Positions 1 to 13,178 are shown, numbered from the stretch's first letter. The stretch is DNA of 64,000 nt from an uncultured SAR116 cluster alpha proteobacterium (GCA_902616615.1 CACMTN010000004.1:49543-113542); one strand, 5' to 3'. Made by a program: numbers and translations. Notes: generated by a model not told the origin, from the letters alone.

Positions 1-470
1 GAAAAAAATATTTCTGGAAACTCAATACTTCTAACAGCTAATTTAGATACGTCTTTTTGAGATAATTTTTTTGTAATTAAGATTTCTTTTGGATCATTTT
101 TTTTTCTAGATTTTATCTGATCATAAAAATTATTTAAATCTTTTTCATTTATATTTATAACAGTCAAAATTTTTCTTATTGTTTTATCTATGTTTGTATT
201 TTTATTGTATTTAAGTACTAATGAAAACCCATCCATATTCCCGGCTAGCAATCTCATTTTCCTATCTAAAATCCTTCCTCTTTCTGGTGCAATCATATCG
301 TAATTAAATTGATTTTCATCAGAGAGTTTTTCATACTTTCTATTCTCTATCATTTGTAAATCAAAAAATCTCCAACCTATTGCACCAACAACAATACCTT
401 TGAAAACAGATAATAAAAAGAATCTCTTTGTAATTTTTTTTTCAACATTTTTTTGACTTTTATTTTTCAT
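1..470 (-). CDS. mrdA: Penicillin-binding protein 2 (partial, C-terminus outside window)
   Basis: Reverse-strand reading from ATG at 470 gives MKNKSQKNVEKKITKRFFLLSVFKGIVVGAIGWRFFDLQMIENRKYEKLSDENQFNYDMIAPERGRILDRKMRLLAGN, a typical PBP2 N-terminus. ATG overlaps the mreD stop; mreBCD-mrdA order. Confidence 0.85.
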   Translation of the reverse strand, partial: MKNKSQKNVEKKITKRFFLLSVFKGIVVGAIGWRFFDLQMIENRKYEKLSDENQFNYDMIAPERGRILDRKMRLLAGNMDGFSLVLKYNKNTNIDKTIRKILTVININEKDLNNFYDQIKSRKKNDPKEILITKKLSQKDVSKLAVRSIEFPEIFF

Positions 471-997
471 TAATTAATTTTTATTAATTCTGTTACATAA
501 TTAAAAAAACTTATACTAATATTTACGATTGGGTAAAGTATTAATGTAACACCTACATGAAAGAAAATAGGACTTAGGTTAGGTACTGACATATTAATTA
601 TAATATTGAGAAAAAAAACAACGCTAAATGAAAAAACAAAAATCATGGTAAAAAATATCCATTTATCTTGGTTATTTTTGTTAATTTTCTCTAATATCAT
701 TACTTGTGTTAAATATTTAAATAAGAGAAGATAGATTAAGGTGATACCTAAATTATTTCCAATCATAATATCATGAAGTAAGCCTAAAAAACATAAAATA
801 CTATTACTAGGAATTATATTTAACCTAACAATAAATACATATATGATTATTAAAATTAAATTTGGAGTTGATATTGCGAAAATTGGAAATAAACTTAATG
901 ATGTTTGGAAATTTATTAAATAAAACAAAAATATAAAAAAAATTATATTTTTTGAAACTTTATATAAATTAAATAAAATATTATTATTTTTAATCAA
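470..997 (-). CDS. mreD: Rod shape-determining protein MreD-like
   Basis: Multi-TM 175 aa protein between mreC and mrdA; position and hydrophobic profile. Confidence 0.75.
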   Translation of the reverse strand: MIKNNNILFNLYKVSKNIIFFIFLFYLINFQTSLSLFPIFAISTPNLILIIIYVFIVRLNIIPSNSILCFLGLLHDIMIGNNLGITLIYLLLFKYLTQVMILEKINKNNQDKWIFFTMIFVFSFSVVFFLNIIINMSVPNLSPIFFHVGVTLILYPIVNISISFFNYVTELIKIN

Positions 998-1929
998 TCT
1001 TTTGAACTTTCAATAATTCTTTTCCCTCTTGAATTTAAGCCTTTGAGATAAATTGATGTTTCAGGTTTTTGCAATGGTGCAAAACCCTGAAAAGTTTTTG
1101 AATAGTTAGGTTGAGTGTTTTTGTTTGTAACAACAGAAACATAAGTAAGTCTCTGAAAATCAACAGTTGGCTTCACATAGAATTTACCAGAAAAACTTTT
1201 TACAATTTTACCAACATTTATCCCTGCAGGCAACCTACCTCCATGCCCAGATGTCTGGACAACCTCACCTTCAATTGGTTTAGCTTTAGACGATAAAAAT
1301 TTAATTTTTAACAAGTTTCCACTTTGTCCCTGTACAACTGCAGGCCAATTACTACTAGTTAAATATATCGGAATCATGGAGTTAATATCTATTATTAATA
1401 GAATTCTACTTGTTTTTAAACTAACATTTTGAACATATCCCACTAAACCAAGAGAAGATATAGCTGGTTGTCCAATCTTTATACCATAGTCTTTTCCTGC
1501 GTTTATTAAAACAGTGTTAGCAAAAATTCCACCAGGAGCTGTTATTGCTCTTCCTGTAACTATTTGACTTTTTTGTTTTGGCAAAACTTTGAGTAATTCT
1601 CTAAGTTCTAATAATTCAAGCTCTTGACTAGATGTTTTGCTATTAATGACTTTAAGCTTTCTAATTTCACTTTTTAGTCTAATGTTTTCTTCTCTCAAAG
1701 AACCAGCAGACTTTACATCCTCAAATACGCCAGCTATCTCTTTAACTGGTTTGTTTAATACATAAGTAACTGGAGCTAAAAAATCAGAAAGAAAGGCTTT
1801 AATATTCCTTACTGCTATAAGATCTAATTTTCCTAAAAAAACTAACGTGAGACACATTAATATCAAAATGAAATTAAAATTTTTTCCAGTTTTAAATAAT
1901 TTTATATTTGACGGTTTTCCTGAAACCAT
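994..1929 (-). CDS. mreC: Rod shape-determining protein MreC
   Basis: 311 aa, N-terminal TM, coiled coil, beta domain with GLVGYVQNVSLKTSRILLIID; next to mreB. Confidence 0.9.
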   Translation of the reverse strand: MVSGKPSNIKLFKTGKNFNFILILMCLTLVFLGKLDLIAVRNIKAFLSDFLAPVTYVLNKPVKEIAGVFEDVKSAGSLREENIRLKSEIRKLKVINSKTSSQELELLELRELLKVLPKQKSQIVTGRAITAPGGIFANTVLINAGKDYGIKIGQPAISSLGLVGYVQNVSLKTSRILLIIDINSMIPIYLTSSNWPAVVQGQSGNLLKIKFLSSKAKPIEGEVVQTSGHGGRLPAGINVGKIVKSFSGKFYVKPTVDFQRLTYVSVVTNKNTQPNYSKTFQGFAPLQKPETSIYLKGLNSRGKRIIESSKD

Positions 1930-1960
1930 CTTATCTCACTCGTTATTATTTTTTTCACTA

Positions 1961-3010
<1,050 letters not shown>

Positions 3011-3094
3011 CTAAAAGTCTTTGGTTCACCAACATCAGAAGATTTAGTTAAATCATATTTGAAGTAGTAGCTTAAATCAAAGAATTAATAAATA

Positions 3095-4114
<1,020 letters not shown>

Positions 4115-4181
4115 TTAAAACTCCTTGTATTTATAATAATTTATTATCTTAATTTCAGGTATGAGTTTATTAACAGGAATT

Positions 4182-4733
4182 TTATATTTGATCTAGTAGT
4201 TTTGTTTCTGTTTTATGACCTCTTGAGATTGCAGACACACCAGTCCTTGATATTTCTGTATCTCCTAGTGATCGCATTAAATCAATAAAAGCATCTAATT
4301 TGCTAGGTTTTCCAGTAAGTTCAAAAACAAAACTATATAATGTAACATCAAGTGTTCTAGCTCTAAAAGTCTCAGCTATTCTTAACGCCTCAACTCTATT
4401 AGCACCTTTAACAACAAGTTTGACTAGTGCAAGCTCACTTTTTATAAATGGGCCTTCCAATGTAAGATCCCTAACTATATGCACTGGAACTATTCTTAAT
4501 AATTGTGATTTTATTTGCTCAATCGTCATTGAATTCCCTCTTGTTACAAGAGATATTCTAGATAAATTTCGAATTTTATCTATTTCTGTGACGTTTAAGC
4601 TTTCTATATTATAACCCCTACCAGAGAAAAGTCCTATAACTCTAGCTAATGTACCTGGTTGATTATCAACAACTAAAGATAAAGTTCTTGAAGTTTCAAC
4701 CTCTTTAACTTCATTTTTTTGATATACAGACAT
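4182..4733 (-). CDS. ilvN: Acetolactate synthase small subunit
   Basis: ACT domain: LSLVVDNQPGTLARVIGLFSGRGYNIESLNV. Gene symbol could be ilvH. Confidence 0.95.
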   Translation of the reverse strand: MSVYQKNEVKEVETSRTLSLVVDNQPGTLARVIGLFSGRGYNIESLNVTEIDKIRNLSRISLVTRGNSMTIEQIKSQLLRIVPVHIVRDLTLEGPFIKSELALVKLVVKGANRVEALRIAETFRARTLDVTLYSFVFELTGKPSKLDAFIDLMRSLGDTEISRTGVSAISRGHKTETKLLDQI

Positions 4734-4743
4734 TCTAGCTAAC

Positions 4744-6522
4744 CTATACTAGAGCAAGACCTTGATTAGAAGTGTCTTTATTATTATCGTCAGAACTTAA
4801 AATCATCTCATTGTGTGCTGCACCTGACGGTATCATAGGAAAACAATTTTCCTCTTTTTCAACCCTAATATCTGCAATTACCGGTCCCTCAATATTTATC
4901 ATATCATCAATAGTGGTTTCTAAATTTTTAATATTATCCACTCTCAAACCAGTTATACCAAAAGATTCAGCAAGTTTTACAAAGTCTGGCAATGACGCTG
5001 TATAGCTTTCGCTGTATCTTGATCCATGGTTTAACTCTTGCCATTGTCTAACCATACCCATCCACTCATTATTTAAAATAAATATTTTAACAGGGAGTTT
5101 ATATTGAACTATTGTTGAAAGCTCTTGCATATTCATTAGAAAAGAAGCTTCTCCTGAAATGTCTATTACTAATGACTTAGGATGAGCAATTTGTACCCCA
5201 ACGGATGATGGTAATCCATAACCCATTGTGCCTAATCCACCAGAAGTCATCCAATGATTAGGCTTAGAGAAACCAAAATACTGTGCAGCCCACATTTGGT
5301 GTTGACCAACTTCTGTTGTTATGTACGTATCAAAATTTTTTGTTTTTTCATATAAAGATTTAATAGCTTGTTGTGGTTTTATATTTTTTCCAACTTGTTT
5401 GAAGCCAAGCGAATCTTTTTCTTTCCACTCATTTATTTGAGACCACCATTTTGTTTTAGATTTAATTTTATTTTGGTTGTGAAGATTTTTAACTTCTTGA
5501 ACTAACGCTGATAATACTATTTTGCAATCACCAATAATACCATAATCAACAGAAACAACTTTATTAATAGATGATTTATCAACATCAATATGAATTTTTT
5601 TAGAGTTAGGAGCGAAGGCATTTAATCTTCCTGTTACCCTATCATCAAAACGTGCACCTACATTTAGCATCACGTCACAATTATGCATTGCTAAGTTTGC
5701 TTCATATGTTCCATGCATACCTAACATTCCTAAAAAATTCTTGTTAGTATTTGGCACACAACCTAATCCCATAAGAGTAAGGGTTACTGGGCAGTCTAAT
5801 ATATTTACTAATTCGGTTAATAGTTTGGAGGCTTCAGGCCCAGAATTAATTACACCTCCACCACCATAAATAATTGGGCGTTCTGCCTGCAATAATAATG
5901 TTGCAATTTTATTAATTAAATCTTTATCTATATTAAAGAAATTATCTTTATGATGTTTTTCTATTTTAGTAATTTTATTTATATATTCAACATTTGAAAG
6001 TTGTATATCTTTTGGAAGATCAACAAGAACTGGTCCAGGCCTTCCTGAAGAAGCAATATCAAAAGATTTGTGAATAATCTCACATAATTTATTGGCATCT
6101 TTTACTAAGTAATTATGTTTTGTACATGGTCTTGAAATACCAGTAGTGTCAGCTTCTTGAAAAGCATCTGTACCAATTAAATGAGTGGGTACTTGTCCAC
6201 TAAGACAGACTATGGGGATAGAGTCCATTAATGCATCTGTCAATCCAGTAATTGCGTTAGTTGCACCCGGGCCAGAAGTTACTAGTACACATCCGACTTT
6301 ACCTGTTGATCTAGCATAACCTTCGGCTGCGTGAACGGCTGCTTGTTCATGTCTAACTAATATATGTTTAATTTTTTTATTCTCGAATAGAGCATCATAA
6401 AGAGGTAAAACAGCACCACCAGGATATCCAAATATTACTTCAACACCGTTTTCCACTAAGGCATTAATTACTGCTTCTGCTCCACTAATATTTTTAGCTT
6501 TCATTTTATTTATTACTTTCAA
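4744..6522 (-). CDS. ilvB: Acetolactate synthase large subunit
   Basis: TPP enzyme: GVEVIFGYPGGAVLPLYDAL, GGLGTMGYGLPSSVGVQ; operon with ilvN/ilvC. Gene symbol could be ilvI. Confidence 0.96.
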   Translation of the reverse strand: MKVINKMKAKNISGAEAVINALVENGVEVIFGYPGGAVLPLYDALFENKKIKHILVRHEQAAVHAAEGYARSTGKVGCVLVTSGPGATNAITGLTDALMDSIPIVCLSGQVPTHLIGTDAFQEADTTGISRPCTKHNYLVKDANKLCEIIHKSFDIASSGRPGPVLVDLPKDIQLSNVEYINKITKIEKHHKDNFFNIDKDLINKIATLLLQAERPIIYGGGGVINSGPEASKLLTELVNILDCPVTLTLMGLGCVPNTNKNFLGMLGMHGTYEANLAMHNCDVMLNVGARFDDRVTGRLNAFAPNSKKIHIDVDKSSINKVVSVDYGIIGDCKIVLSALVQEVKNLHNQNKIKSKTKWWSQINEWKEKDSLGFKQVGKNIKPQQAIKSLYEKTKNFDTYITTEVGQHQMWAAQYFGFSKPNHWMTSGGLGTMGYGLPSSVGVQIAHPKSLVIDISGEASFLMNMQELSTIVQYKLPVKIFILNNEWMGMVRQWQELNHGSRYSESYTASLPDFVKLAESFGITGLRVDNIKNLETTIDDMINIEGPVIADIRVEKEENCFPMIPSGAAHNEMILSSDDNNKDTSNQGLALV

Positions 6523-6605
6523 TTAAAAAATATTAGTTACCAACAAAATTTTTGATCGTCAACTTTTTAATATAAAATTATAAATATTTATCTTTTTGTG
6601 TAACT

Positions 6606-7592
6606 TTATTTCATATTTATGTATTTATACGGAATAAAATTATGTGAAAGCCATGTAATTTGTCTTTTAACATATCTTCTTGTGTCTCTCTTGCTAAGCT
6701 TAACAGCTTCTTCAAAAGTAATTTTATTATCCAAATAACTTAACAACCACCTTACACCAAGGCTTTTTGCAATCGGTAGTGATCTATCAATATTATTAAC
6801 ATGTAATTTTTTAACCTCATTAATTGCTCCTTTTTCAAGCATATTATCAAACCTTAAGTCGCATCTTTTATAAATTAACTTTCTTTCTAAATTTACTAAA
6901 AAACTATAAATGTTTTTATTAACTGCACCCTCCCTAGGCTTTTTATGCCAATAAGTGATATTTTTTTTAGTTTGAAGAAAAACAGCATATAATCTTAATA
7001 ATCTTTGTTTATCTTGATTTTTAGCAACAAATTCAGGGTCAATATTGAAATTTATTTCTTTAAAGTTATTTATCCCATTTTTTTTTAACAATAATAAACT
7101 TTTATTTTTATTTTCTTCTGAAAGCGTTGGAATTGGTGCCAAACCATTAATAGCTGCATTTAAATACAAACCTGATCCTCCTACTAGGATCGCTATTTTT
7201 TTTATTTTCTCAATTTTTTTTAATACTTTGTGTAATTGTTGCAACCAGTCAGCTACTGAATAGTTGATATGAGAATTAACATAGCCATATAATAAATGAG
7301 GAGCTTGATTCATATCTTCTACTGTTGGCCTAGCAGATAATAATTCTAGATCCTTGTAAACTTGGACAGAATCGGCGTTTATAAGTACTCCATCGATTTC
7401 TTTAGCTAATTTTATTGCTAGACTTGATTTGCCAACACAAGTAGGTCCTGCAATAATAATTAAATCATTTTTATAGTCATACCGATTTTTTATAAGATCA
7501 AAATATGCTGTAATATTCAATGAACTAGACATAATTAACACTATAATATAATTAAATTCATATGAAAGACTACTTATTAATATCGAACACAA
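6606..7592 (-). CDS. miaA: tRNA dimethylallyltransferase (start probably internal, at MSSSLNI)
   Basis: IIAGPTCVGKSSLAIKLA, INADSVQVYKDLELLSARP, VGGSGLYLNAAING. Confidence 0.94.
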   Translation of the reverse strand: MCSILISSLSYEFNYIIVLIMSSSLNITAYFDLIKNRYDYKNDLIIIAGPTCVGKSSLAIKLAKEIDGVLINADSVQVYKDLELLSARPTVEDMNQAPHLLYGYVNSHINYSVADWLQQLHKVLKKIEKIKKIAILVGGSGLYLNAAINGLAPIPTLSEENKNKSLLLLKKNGINNFKEINFNIDPEFVAKNQDKQRLLRLYAVFLQTKKNITYWHKKPREGAVNKNIYSFLVNLERKLIYKRCDLRFDNMLEKGAINEVKKLHVNNIDRSLPIAKSLGVRWLLSYLDNKITFEEAVKLSKRDTRRYVKRQITWLSHNFIPYKYINMK

Positions 7593-8476
7593 CAGAGGAT
7601 AAAATTAAAGGAAACTTTCTTGATTTCATATCTTCACAAGTAGAAAATTATTTAAATAAAAAAATTAATTATAAAGAATTAAGTCCAGGTAAAGCATATG
7701 AGTGGGAATTAACTCCTAATAAATATAATGAAAAATTTAAAAATACAATTTTTGAATTAAAGAAAAATTATGATCTTGATTTTAACTTTATAAAATCATC
7801 TTCAAATAGAAAGAAAAAATTACTAGTTGCTGATATGGACAGTACTATTATAAAAGAGGAAAGTTTGGATGAACTTGCAAAACAAATTGGAAAAGAAAAA
7901 GAGATTAGCTTTATTACTAGTGAAGCCATGAATGGAAGAATAGAATTCAAAAAAGCTCTCATTGAAAGAGTGAATATTTTAAAAGGAAGACCTATAAGTA
8001 TTTTAGAAACCTTAAAACAAAATGTAAGTATAAATGATGGAGCAAAAGAATTAGTTAAAACAATGAACATGAATGGATCAATAACTGTTCTTGTTTCTGG
8101 AGGCTTCACATTTTTAACTGAGTATTTAAAAGAATTACTCGAGTTTAAATATACTCATGCTAATAGACTGCAAATTATTCAAAAAGAATTTCAAAAAAGC
8201 GAGATAACAGGCAAAATTGATGGTCCAATCTTGGATAAGAAAGCAAAACTTTATTACTTAAATAAATATATTAAGAAATATAAGCTAAATCATAACGATA
8301 CAATAAGTGTTGGTGATGGGGCAAATGATATTGAAATGATACAAAAAGCTAATCTAGGTGTAGCTTTTAATGGCAAACCAGCTTTAAACAAAGTTGCAAA
8401 CATACATTTTAATAACACTAATCTATTAGGTTTGTTATATGCACAAGGATATTCTGATAAAGACATAATAAAATAA
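7562..8476 (+). CDS. serB: Phosphoserine phosphatase
   Basis: HAD motifs LLVADMDSTIIKEESLDELA and ISVGDGANDIEMIQKANLGVAFNGKP. Confidence 0.94.
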   Translation: MKDYLLISNTTEDKIKGNFLDFISSQVENYLNKKINYKELSPGKAYEWELTPNKYNEKFKNTIFELKKNYDLDFNFIKSSSNRKKKLLVADMDSTIIKEESLDELAKQIGKEKEISFITSEAMNGRIEFKKALIERVNILKGRPISILETLKQNVSINDGAKELVKTMNMNGSITVLVSGGFTFLTEYLKELLEFKYTHANRLQIIQKEFQKSEITGKIDGPILDKKAKLYYLNKYIKKYKLNHNDTISVGDGANDIEMIQKANLGVAFNGKPALNKVANIHFNNTNLLGLLYAQGYSDKDIIK

Positions 8477-8483
8477 ATAAATA

Positions 8484-9923
8484 TTATTTTAATTCTAATG
8501 CAATGAACCTTGTACCATTATCAACTTTAACTAAAAGTAATAAAGCTTTTCTTTCCTGTTTAATAGCGTTTTTAATTGCTTCATCAATTACATCAAGGGA
8601 ATTGACTTCTACTTGACCAACTCTAATAATAACCATACCTGGACTTAGACCAGCATTTTGAGCTGAGCTGTCATTTTTAACAGCTGTAATCAAGACGCCA
8701 GTGTTAATATTTTTAAGTTTAAATTTAGATTTATTTTCTTCAGACAGTTCTTCTGCCGAAAAACCTAGTTTATCATATTCTTTAGATTTCACATTCTTTT
8801 TAGAAGTTTTACCAATTAGGTTTTCTTTTTCTGCTAACTCAAGTTCACCCAGTGTTACATTTAATGTTATTTCTTTTCCATTTCTTAAAATTACAAGCGG
8901 AACAGATTTTCCAACCGGGGTTCCAGCAACTACTCTAGGAAGTTCTTTCATATTTTTTATTTCAGTATTGTTAAATTTAATTATTACATCACCAGTTTTT
9001 ACACCAGCTTTTTCAGCAGGGCCACCTTCTGTGGCAGACGAAACTAAGGCTCCTCTGGCAGTTTTCATACCTAAACCTTCGGCAATTTCTTCAGAAATTT
9101 CTTGAATTAGAACACCAAGCCAACCTCTTTTTGTTCTTCCATACTGTTTAAGTTGATCAGTAACTTGTTTAGCTAAATTTGATGAAACTGCAAATCCAAT
9201 ACCTACTGAACCACCAGACTGAGAAAATATAGCCGTATTTATCCCAACAACATTTCCTTTCATATCAAATAATGGTCCACCAGAATTACCTCTATTTATG
9301 GATGCATCGGTTTGAATATAATCGTCATATGATCCAGATAAATTTCTTCCTCTAGCAGAAACAATACCTGCCGTAACTGTTCCACCAAAGCCAAAAGGAT
9401 TTCCGATTGCCATTACCCAGTCACCTACCCTAAGTTTATTAGAATTTCCAAATTTTACAGCTTTCAGTTTTATTTTTTTTGGATCAATCTTCAAAAGTGC
9501 AACGTCAGTTTTTGGATCTTTACCTACTACCGTAGCTTCAAATGAAGTATCATCAAATAAAATAACCATGATTTTTTCAGCATTGTCAATAACATGATTG
9601 TTAGTGATAATATAGCCTGTTTCGTCAATGATGAAACCTGAACCTAATGATTGTGCTCTTCTCTTTTTATTTCCAGGTTTGTCAAATTGTTTAAAAAAAT
9701 CCTCAAAAGGAGATCCAGGCGGAAAAGAAGGCATTTCTCTTGATTTTTGTTCAATAACTGTAGTTGTAGAGATATTGACAACGGAGGGACTTAATTTTTC
9801 AGCTAAATCAGCAAAGCTTTCTGGAACACCTTTTGCATTTGCAAGATCTATTGAACAAAACAAAATAAAAAAATTTAAAATAAAAGTGTGGTAATAAAAA
9901 TTTCTAAGTTTCATATATGACAT
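8484..9923 (-). CDS. degP: Do/DegP-family periplasmic serine protease with two PDZ domains
   Basis: Trypsin-like motifs NNHVIDNA, DVALLKID, RGNSGGPLFD; PDZ repeats. Confidence 0.93.
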   Translation of the reverse strand: MSYMKLRNFYYHTFILNFFILFCSIDLANAKGVPESFADLAEKLSPSVVNISTTTVIEQKSREMPSFPPGSPFEDFFKQFDKPGNKKRRAQSLGSGFIIDETGYIITNNHVIDNAEKIMVILFDDTSFEATVVGKDPKTDVALLKIDPKKIKLKAVKFGNSNKLRVGDWVMAIGNPFGFGGTVTAGIVSARGRNLSGSYDDYIQTDASINRGNSGGPLFDMKGNVVGINTAIFSQSGGSVGIGFAVSSNLAKQVTDQLKQYGRTKRGWLGVLIQEISEEIAEGLGMKTARGALVSSATEGGPAEKAGVKTGDVIIKFNNTEIKNMKELPRVVAGTPVGKSVPLVILRNGKEITLNVTLGELELAEKENLIGKTSKKNVKSKEYDKLGFSAEELSEENKSKFKLKNINTGVLITAVKNDSSAQNAGLSPGMVIIRVGQVEVNSLDVIDEAIKNAIKQERKALLLLVKVDNGTRFIALELK

Positions 9924-10017
9924 GTAATCACCATTAAATTTTGTTTAAAAAATGTACAAAATAAGCTAAATTAAGGTTAAATTAAGCAATTATTTTGTTA
10001 GTTTTGAGGCAATATAA

Positions 10018-10890
10018 TTATTTTTTTCCGTCCTGCTTACCAAAAAAACTAAAAAAATCACTATCTGGGCTCAGTAACATTGTCGTTCCGTCATCTGCAA
10101 ATGTATTTTCATAAGCTAACATAGACCTATAAAATTTGAAAAAATTTTCATCTTGCCCAAATGCATCAGAATAAATCTTAATTGCTTGGGCATCTCCATT
10201 ACCCCTTAAAGCTTCTGCTTTCCTTTTACTCTCTGCGACAAGCACTACTTTTTGTTTTTCTGCATCTGCACGAATTTTTTGAGCCTCTTCCGCACCTTCG
10301 GCTCTGAATTCTTTAGCCTCTTGCTCTCTTTCAGTTTTCATTCTGTTAAAAATATTTTGGCTAGTTGCTTCTGGGTAATCCGCCCTTCTAATACGGACAT
10401 CGACAATTTCCATACCTAATTTTTTGATAGTTGAATTAACCTCATCTCCAATATCTTCTACAATTTTTGTCCTAGAGTCTGACAGAATTGCAGTAAGTTC
10501 AAACTTTCCGAACACTCTTCTAACAGAAGAATCAATAATCGACTCCAAACGTTGGCGGGCACCAAATTCATTTCTTACTGTCTGATAAAATAATAAAGGA
10601 TCAGTTATTCTAAATCTTGAATAAGTGTCAACCTCAAGTCTTTTTTGGTCTGCAAGTATAACTTCTTCTGAGTCCTGGGAAACTAGAGATAGTACCCTTT
10701 TTTCAAAGTAAGTAACTTCTTGAATGAAAGGGATTTTAAAGTTCAAACCTGGTTTATTGACAAGTCTTTTAGGCTCACCAAATTGAAGAACTAGAGCTTG
10801 TTGAGTTTGATCAACGGTAAAAAAGGAACTTAAGATACCAAATAGAATTGCGAAAAAACCTAATCCTAATATTATTTTAGATGAAGACAT
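10018..10890 (-). CDS. hflC: HflC, SPFH/band 7 protease modulator
   Basis: SPFH protein, QALVLQFGEPKRLVNKPGLNFKIPF; adjacent to hflK. Confidence 0.94.
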   Translation of the reverse strand: MSSSKIILGLGFFAILFGILSSFFTVDQTQQALVLQFGEPKRLVNKPGLNFKIPFIQEVTYFEKRVLSLVSQDSEEVILADQKRLEVDTYSRFRITDPLLFYQTVRNEFGARQRLESIIDSSVRRVFGKFELTAILSDSRTKIVEDIGDEVNSTIKKLGMEIVDVRIRRADYPEATSQNIFNRMKTEREQEAKEFRAEGAEEAQKIRADAEKQKVVLVAESKRKAEALRGNGDAQAIKIYSDAFGQDENFFKFYRSMLAYENTFADDGTTMLLSPDSDFFSFFGKQDGKK

Positions 10891-12077
10891 TACTGATTTC
10901 CTTTTTGTTTTAATTGATCTAATGGCAAATACGGAACTACGCCAGAAGAACTTGCAGAATTATCCATTATAATTTTCTTTACTCTTGAAAATACCTTTTC
11001 CATTGTTTCAAGGTAAATTCTTGATTCTGTTACTTCAGGGTTAAGTTTATAACTTTCATAGATTGAATTAAATCTATCAGCATCACCCTTAGCCCTATTA
11101 ACAACCTCACTAGCATATGCTTCAGCTTCCGATATAAGTTGAGCTGCCTCACCTCTAGCTCTTGGCACAATATCATTCCTAAAAGCTTCAGCTTCGTTAA
11201 TTAGAGTATCTCTGTCCTGTCTTGCTCTTTGAACATCGTTAAAAGCGTCAATAACCTCTGAAGGTGGATTAACAGACAGTAATTGAACATCTCTAATCTC
11301 AACTCCAGCTTCATACTCGTTCAATAGTTCTTGGAGCATATTCTTTGCTTTCAACTGTATATCTTGTCGACCTCCAGTAAGAGCTGTTTGTATTTTTGTC
11401 TGTCCAATAATATCTCTCATAACTGATTGTGCAGCAACCTTAACTGTTTCTGGAGGATCTTGAATATTGAACAAATATGCACCTGCATCTGAAATTTTCC
11501 AAAAAACAATGAAATCAATATCAATATTGTTTTCGTCACCTGTAATCATTTTAGATTCGTCAGGAACATCTCTTCTACTGGTAGCAGCACCACCAAAAGA
11601 CCTATATCCAATTTCAATCCTGTTATCTCTAGTTACATCAGGTGTAAGAACTTTTTCTATCGGAGTAGGTAAATGATAATGTAAGCCGGGTGGTGTAGTT
11701 CGTACCCATTCACCAAATCTCATAACTACGCCTTGTTGTTGAGGGTTAACTCTATAAATTCCAGTTAGTAACCATATAGCTAATAAAACAAATAAAAGTA
11801 TCGTAAAGCCTCTACCACCACCAAAGCCTGTTGGCATCATCTTTTTTAATTTATCTTTACTTTCTTTAAGCATTTGATCAACATCAGGGGGTGTTCCGTT
11901 TGAATTTGGTCTTTTACCCCATGGATTTTGATCGTTACCACTACCCCAAGGGCCTGAACCGTTATCGTTGATATTGTTAATTATCATTTGATACTCCGAA
12001 TAAGAAAGATAATATAGATTTTGTAGATATTTTAATAAATTAATATATGATATTTGCACTGTGATATTAAATTTCAA
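10890..12077 (-). CDS. hflK: HflK, SPFH/band 7 protease modulator (start probably internal at MIINNIN)
   Basis: GSGPWGSGNDQNPWGKRP N-terminus, YRVNPQQQGVVMRFGEWVRTTPPGLHYHLP. Confidence 0.94.
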   Translation of the reverse strand: MKFNITVQISYINLLKYLQNLYYLSYSEYQMIINNINDNGSGPWGSGNDQNPWGKRPNSNGTPPDVDQMLKESKDKLKKMMPTGFGGGRGFTILLFVLLAIWLLTGIYRVNPQQQGVVMRFGEWVRTTPPGLHYHLPTPIEKVLTPDVTRDNRIEIGYRSFGGAATSRRDVPDESKMITGDENNIDIDFIVFWKISDAGAYLFNIQDPPETVKVAAQSVMRDIIGQTKIQTALTGGRQDIQLKAKNMLQELLNEYEAGVEIRDVQLLSVNPPSEVIDAFNDVQRARQDRDTLINEAEAFRNDIVPRARGEAAQLISEAEAYASEVVNRAKGDADRFNSIYESYKLNPEVTESRIYLETMEKVFSRVKKIIMDNSASSSGVVPYLPLDQLKQKGNQ

Positions 12078-12109
12078 CCTTTCATAGAAATTATTTATAG
12101 GCGTATGAA

Positions 12110-13174
12110 ATGAATAATAAAAATTTAGACGAGATAATTAAAATTTTGAAGTCTATTACCTTACAAAATCAATCTCATAATATTTATGAAAGTAAAATGG
12201 TAAATGGTTTAAAATACGAAAATAACATAATTTCGTTTACTCTTGAGCTCCTCCCAGAACAATTAAAACAATCCCATTCAATAAAAAAATTTATTCAAGA
12301 AAAATTAAATGTTGTTAATAATATTAAACAAGTAGAAATAATTTTAACTTCACATAAATCAAAAAAAAATCCCACTATTAATGAAACATTAAAACCTGCT
12401 AAACATATTATTGCAGTCGCAAGTGGTAAAGGGGGTGTTGGAAAATCAACCACAGCAATTAATTTAGCTTTGTCATTATCAAAATGGAATTATAATGTTG
12501 GAATTTTAGATGCTGACATCTATGGTCCCAGCTTGCCAAAATTAACTGGCATTAACAATAAACCTCAAAGTAATGGAAAAAAAATTATTCCACATGTTGC
12601 ATTTGGATTACAGGTAATGTCTATTGGTTATTTGGTACCAGAAGATGCTGCTACTATTTGGAGAGGGCCTATGGTTATGAGCGCAATTGAACAACTGCTC
12701 AAAGATGTAAATTGGTCTAATCTTGACTTTTTGGTAATTGATATGCCACCTGGAACTGGAGATGCTCAATTAACATTATCCCAAAGAGTTCAACTTTCTG
12801 GAGCAATTATTGTTTCAACCCCTCAAGACTTATCTCTTATAGATGCAAGAAAAGGTCTAAATATGTTCAAAAAAGTAAATGTTCCTATTTTAGGTATTAT
12901 TGAAAATATGAGTTATTTTGAATGTTATAATTGCAATACAAGGCATGAAATTTTTGGTAATGGAGGAGCAAAAGCAGAAGCTGATAAATTAGGTGTAACA
13001 TTTTTGGATGCAATTCCTTTAGATATTTCTCTTAGATCAACATCTGATGAAGGAAACCCTATTGTTCATAAAGAGCCGAATAGTGATATTGCTAAGAAAT
13101 ATTTGGAAATTGGATCTAAAATATTGAAAAAAATTGAAAATGACAAAAAACAAACCCCTCAAATTATTCAATGA
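12110..13174 (+). CDS. mrp: Mrp/ApbC/NBP35-family Fe-S carrier P-loop ATPase
   Basis: VASGKGGVGKSTTAINLALSL, DADIYGPSLPKL, CXXC near C-terminus. Confidence 0.95.
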   Translation: MNNKNLDEIIKILKSITLQNQSHNIYESKMVNGLKYENNIISFTLELLPEQLKQSHSIKKFIQEKLNVVNNIKQVEIILTSHKSKKNPTINETLKPAKHIIAVASGKGGVGKSTTAINLALSLSKWNYNVGILDADIYGPSLPKLTGINNKPQSNGKKIIPHVAFGLQVMSIGYLVPEDAATIWRGPMVMSAIEQLLKDVNWSNLDFLVIDMPPGTGDAQLTLSQRVQLSGAIIVSTPQDLSLIDARKGLNMFKKVNVPILGIIENMSYFECYNCNTRHEIFGNGGAKAEADKLGVTFLDAIPLDISLRSTSDEGNPIVHKEPNSDIAKKYLEIGSKILKKIENDKKQTPQIIQ

Positions 13175-13178
13175 ACCA

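Noticed and set aside
1111-1296. Short ORFs antisense to long conserved genes (e.g. 1111-1296, 1908-2207, 4300-4614, 46170-46412, 50016-50393)
   Set aside because: Each lies opposite a confidently identified gene and shows no recognisable family; typical shadow ORFs.
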